From: Bacillota bacterium
Lineage (GTDB): Bacteria; Bacillota; Clostridia; Eubacteriales; Eubacteriaceae
Length of the DNA: 37,541 nt
Assembly: GCA_018903255.1 (NCBI GenBank)
Contig: JAHIQT010000068.1
Coordinates: forward strand, 1-37,541
Reading direction: 5' to 3'
The position numbers and the translations under genes were made by a program. Below the pieces are notes generated by a model that made no database searches, was not told the origin of the DNA, and worked only from the letters and a program-made list of their open reading frames with translations. Positions 35,009-37,541 of the stretch are shown here, piece by piece; position 1 is the stretch's first letter; each line of letters starts with the position of its first letter.

Positions 35009-35054
35009 AACCATGAAAAGTCCTTCCCCCAGGGGACTAGAAACCTTCATGGTT
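35009..35054 (-). terminator. Leader hairpin 2 (terminator-like, nearer to the gene)
   Basis: Outer stem AACCATGAA / TTCATGGTT (35046-35054 with 35009-35017) and an inner stem AGTCC/GGACT (35019-35023 with 35034-35038), followed on the minus strand by seven T. It ends about 54 nt before the ATG at 34950. Confidence 0.65.
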
Positions 35055-35095
35055 ACATTTTTTAAGTCAGAACGGATCATTAGCATTTCGCAAAA

Positions 35096-35130
35096 AAGCC
35101 ATGAAGATGCTTACACAACATTCATGGCTT
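35096..35130 (-). terminator. Leader hairpin 1 (terminator-like)
   Basis: AAGCCATGAA and TTCATGGCTT form a perfect 10-bp stem with a 15-nt loop, followed on the minus strand by a T-run. It shares the CCATGAA/TTCATGG core with hairpin 2. Confidence 0.7.
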
Positions 35131-35213
35131 AAAGTGATTTCATATCACAGTTATTTTTTAAATTTTCATTTGTTTAATCAGCTAACCTTATTCACATTGA
35201 TGAACTGTTTTGA

Positions 35214-35242
35214 ATTATACCTGTATATAGCGGTTTTGTCAA
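35214..35242 (-). promoter_or_regulatory. Perfect-consensus promoter of the ABC transporter operon
   Basis: On the minus strand TTGACA (35242-35237), a 17-bp spacer and TATAAT (35219-35214). All twelve positions match the sigma-A consensus. Start expected near 35207. Confidence 0.8.
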
Positions 35243-35341
35243 GCTGGTTAAATCCTTATATATTATCAGGATTTATTGCTGATTAATGATGGTTTTTCTT
35301 TATCTGAATATCGCTGCCGATTGACAGCCCTATTTCATCCA

Positions 35342-35884
35342 TTAATCAAAAACCTCATGAATCAATGCCCTTAGTTCCCCATACATCTCCAGGTCTGAGA
35401 GCGGTGCCAATGCCGCCAGCACACCTTTGTAGTACCAGGCCTGTTTTTCCTTGCCTCTGACAAAAATATCCCAGATATCATCGCCAATTCTTTCGTAGTC
35501 TGCTTTGACACTCCTGAGATTGGCCAGTTTATCGGCGCAGGCCAGCATCTGCATCTCCCGGGTTGCTCGGTTTTTTAAAAAATCGATGGTATTCTGCTTG
35601 CGTTTTTCCCAGGACAATCCTTTGTTTTCAGAATCGGAGGCGACCAGGTCGGCCACCTTTTCGCCGAACTCCCGGCGAATCGTTTCGAGGCTGGTATCCG
35701 TATCTTCGACCGTATCATGAAGCAGGCCAGCACAGATCAGGGCTTCATTTTCTTTGGGGTTGACCGCCTCACCGAGAATTTTTGCAACCTCAAGGGGATG
35801 GGTGATATAAGGAATTTTCGAGCCCTTACGGAAATGTCCTTCATGGGCTTTGGCCGAGAATTCAATGGCTTTCGTAATTGACAT
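35342..35884 (-). CDS. HD-domain (p)ppGpp hydrolase-like protein (MESH1/SpoT-HD type)
   Basis: 180 residues, a single HD domain. GHFRKGSKIPYITHPLEVAK near residue 17, the catalytic block CAGLLHDTVEDTD with the HD pair and the ED dyad needed for hydrolysis, and ADKLANLRSVKAD near 120 match the RelA/SpoT hydrolase fold. No synthetase domain is present, so it resembles a small alarmone hydrolase that removes pyrophosphate from (p)ppGpp. I chose ATG 35884, 6 nt after AAGGAG; the GTG two codons earlier overlaps that site. It overlaps the end of the Nudix gene by 23 nt, so the two are coupled. A role on other nucleotides cannot be excluded. Confidence 0.82.
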   Translation of the reverse strand: MSITKAIEFSAKAHEGHFRKGSKIPYITHPLEVAKILGEAVNPKENEALICAGLLHDTVEDTDTSLETIRREFGEKVADLVASDSENKGLSWEKRKQNTIDFLKNRATREMQMLACADKLANLRSVKADYERIGDDIWDIFVRGKEKQAWYYKGVLAALAPLSDLEMYGELRALIHEVFD

Positions 35885-36440
35885 AGGCACTCCTTGATTT
35901 TAAAATCTTATTATAAACCACCTGCATATGGGGTTCACTGACATAGTTTGCCAGTTCACTAATGGGAATCCATCTGACCCCGCTGTTTTCGTCTGCTTTG
36001 ATGGTCAGTGGTTGGTCCTCAGAAGCCTGCAACAAATAGGCCACTGATAAATGCAAATGAGCCGAAACCGGTTGATCGTTTTTGACATGACCAAAAACCG
36101 GTAAAATATCCAATGTAATAATATTGTCCGCTGCCGTGGTTACTTGTTTTAATCCGGTTTCTTCTCTGGCTTCCTGGATCGCGACTTGCAGCAGATCCGG
36201 TTCACCATCGGCATGGCCTCCAGTCCAGGACCAAGACTTGTAAATATTATGGTAAATCATTAACAGTTTATCCTGTGATGGATTTAAAATCAAGGCTGAG
36301 CTAGTCAGATGGGCAATTTTATTTTCCCGGAGCAAGACATCATCCGGGTTATTTTTAATAAAAGCAAGCATCGTTTCCTGATCAGCCGCTTCCTGGTCTG
36401 ATCGAGGTTTGAAAGCTGTAATGGCGGTTAAATAATCCAT
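35862..36440 (-). CDS. Nudix hydrolase
   Basis: 192 residues. The Nudix box appears as GGHADGEPDLLQVAIQEARE with EETGL following. The catalytic Glu pair (EETG) is kept, while the usual Arg before the first Glu is Gln and the first Glu of the motif is shifted, a pattern I know from the 'GGHADG' subgroup. The N-terminal ~45 residues are a helical extension. Substrate unknown; a nucleoside diphosphate derivative is typical. ATG 36440 follows GAGGT; a GTG two codons upstream lies within that site. Operon with the alarmone-hydrolase-like gene, which suggests nucleotide clean-up. Confidence 0.87.
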   Translation of the reverse strand: MDYLTAITAFKPRSDQEAADQETMLAFIKNNPDDVLLRENKIAHLTSSALILNPSQDKLLMIYHNIYKSWSWTGGHADGEPDLLQVAIQEAREETGLKQVTTAADNIITLDILPVFGHVKNDQPVSAHLHLSVAYLLQASEDQPLTIKADENSGVRWIPISELANYVSEPHMQVVYNKILKSRSAYVNYESH

Positions 36441-36497
36441 GAACACCTCACTTTAATCATCTTATCAAAACATTAAGCGCTATTCAATTAACGTTTT

Positions 36498-37541
36498 TTA
36501 GTAAAAGCGCCGAATCGGCTTTTTCCGGGCAATGGTGACTGGCTTATCTTCGGCCAGGGTCACCTTTCTTGGCCGCCCCTTAATGTTCCGGGTTTGCAAC
36601 TCTTTTAAAACCTGTGGCCCTTTGTTATTTAAAATTTCGACAAAGGTGGATACATCCAGAATCGTGATCACGCCGATATCTGCAGCGGTCATCCCCTCCA
36701 GATTACACAGGGTACCGACGATATCGACCGGCCGCATTTTGGTCTTTTTACCGGCATTGATATGAATCTTGGTGATTTCGCTGACCAGATCATGGGCTTT
36801 GTTTAACTTTTCTGGCGGTTTCTCCTGAAGCTTTTCGATAAAAGCCGGTTTTAGGGAATGCACCATGGCCAGGGTGGGACACTCTTTTTCAATAATTTCT
36901 TTGTCGGTATAGTTTTCGATGTCCCGGAAGAGGCGGCCTTCTTTTGCGGAAACCAGGGTAATGGCTTTACCGGTAGTACCCCGACGACCTGTCCGTCCGA
37001 TGCGATGGACATAGGTTTCCTTTTCCCAGGGGACATCAAAATTAATGACCAGTGAGATTTCATGGACATCAATCCCCCGAGCAGCCACATCGGTCGCAAT
37101 GAGATAGCGAAAGGCACCCTTTTTAAAGCGCTGCATAACCAGGGTACGGTCATCTTGTTCCATCCCGCCATGGATCTTTTCACAGGCCTTATTATCCTTG
37201 CTCAGCAGATTATAAATGGTGTTGACCTGGTCCTGGGTATTGCAAAAAACAATACAGCTGTCAGGGTTTTCCACCACCAGAACATCTCTGAGCAGATCCA
37301 GTTTATCGTCATGGCCAGTTTTATAAACGAATTGTTCAATCGCGTCGGTTCGCTTAGCCTCAGCCTCAATCTCAATGATCTGGGGATCATTCATGTATTT
37401 TTTTGACAGCCGCTGAATCTCATTTTCCAGAGTGGCTGAAAACAACATTGTCACCCGATTTTTGGGCATCTCATTGATGATTTCTTCAACCTGATCGATA
37501 AAACCCATATTTAGCATCTCATCGGCTTCGTCGATGACCAG
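36498..37541 (-). CDS. DEAD-box ATP-dependent RNA helicase, DbpA-like (C-terminal part)
   Basis: Frame open to the right edge; the 5' end is outside the window, 348 codons remain. The first codons read LVIDEADEMLNMGF, so DEAD motif II is just inside. Then motif III SAT (LFSATLEN), motif IV SCIVFCNT, motif V ATDVAARGIDV and motif VI YVHRIGRTGRRG. The C-terminal ~75 residues (KTKMRPVDIVGTLCNLEGMT, then GVITILDVSTFVEIL) fit the DbpA RNA-binding domain, which in DbpA/YxiN binds hairpin 92 of 23S rRNA during ribosome assembly. The tail is basic (KKPIRRFY). It could also be a broader CshA-type helicase, but the RRM-like tail favours DbpA. Confidence 0.92.
   Translation of the reverse strand: MVIDEADEMLNMGFIDQVEEIINEMPKNRVTMLFSATLENEIQRLSKKYMNDPQIIEIEAEAKRTDAIEQFVYKTGHDDKLDLLRDVLVVENPDSCIVFCNTQDQVNTIYNLLSKDNKACEKIHGGMEQDDRTLVMQRFKKGAFRYLIATDVAARGIDVHEISLVINFDVPWEKETYVHRIGRTGRRGTTGKAITLVSAKEGRLFRDIENYTDKEIIEKECPTLAMVHSLKPAFIEKLQEKPPEKLNKAHDLVSEITKIHINAGKKTKMRPVDIVGTLCNLEGMTAADIGVITILDVSTFVEILNNKGPQVLKELQTRNIKGRPRKVTLAEDKPVTIARKKPIRRFY

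Larger units (their letters stand above)
34951..35207 (-). promoter_or_regulatory. Long structured leader of the ABC transporter operon (candidate attenuator/riboswitch)
   Basis: The predicted mRNA has about 257 nt before the binding-protein start. It carries a small hairpin (GTGAT 35134-35138 / ATCAC 35144-35148) and two terminator-like hairpins, each followed by a U-run. The 3' arm of the first can pair with the 5' arm of the second, which would disrupt both. I do not recognise a known riboswitch class. Confidence 0.55.

Noticed and set aside
34981-35052. Leader peptide of about 19 codons starting inside leader hairpin 2
   Set aside because: An ATG within the hairpin opens a short frame, but there is no ribosome site before it.
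1-37541. CRISPR array, tRNA, rRNA, prophage or integrated element
   Set aside because: No regularly spaced repeats, cloverleaf sequences, ribosomal RNA segments, integrase or transposase genes were seen on either strand.

Overview
The window looks like a chromosomal stretch of a motile, anaerobic, low-to-medium GC Firmicute, most likely an acetogen of the Acetobacterium/Eubacterium group. This rests on strong AGGAGG ribosome sites, a methyltetrahydrofolate methyltransferase at the left edge, a subtilase with Clostridium-type ChW repeats, and the mix of chemoreceptor, c-di-GMP and Pst genes. The genus is an inference. I saw no rRNA, tRNA, CRISPR array, phage or insertion sequence.

Layout. 1-178 is the start of a pterin-binding methyltransferase (minus). 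706-6457 (all minus) holds a DUF4153 membrane protein, a secreted subtilase with three ChW repeats, and a PspA + GIDE-like membrane-stress pair. 6912-9935 (plus) is a large Cache chemoreceptor. 10113-14287 (plus) is an eight-gene cation/proton antiporter operon behind a consensus promoter, in exactly the order of the mbhA-H half of archaeal membrane-bound hydrogenase, with no hydrogenase genes. 14284-16346 (minus) is a GGDEF / HD-GYP / FeoA operon. 16755-17759 (plus) has two small unknown proteins. 17922-20843 (minus) is a second chemoreceptor broken by one in-frame TAA. 21126-24315 (minus) carries an ICMT-like methyltransferase, a histidine kinase/response regulator pair and a GNAT protein. 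24591-24821 (plus) is a small coiled-coil protein. 24995-29535 (minus) is pstS-C-A-B-phoU behind a Pho-box-like triple repeat. 29783-34950 (minus) is a nickel/peptide-type ABC transporter whose binding-protein gene has an in-frame TAG at codon 62. 35342-36440 (minus) is a Nudix + (p)ppGpp-hydrolase-like pair. 36498-37541 is the C-terminal part of a DbpA-type DEAD-box helicase.

How the genes work together. Two themes dominate. One is sensing and signalling: two chemoreceptors, a cyclic-di-GMP synthase/hydrolase pair, a two-component system and an alarmone hydrolase. The other is ion and nutrient transport: the Mbh/Mrp-type antiporter, high-affinity phosphate uptake and the Nik/Opp-type ABC importer.

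The most notable points are: (1) a 257-nt leader before the ABC importer, driven by a perfect-consensus promoter and holding two terminator-like hairpins whose arms can pair with each other, which looks like an undescribed attenuation or riboswitch element; (2) the stand-alone mbhA-H-like antiporter, with a long soluble tail on its MbhD subunit; (3) a PstA permease with a PDZ-like domain inserted between its first two membrane helices; (4) two otherwise intact genes each interrupted by a single in-frame stop codon; and (5) a perfect 20-bp inverted repeat sitting on the start site of the GGDEF promoter.
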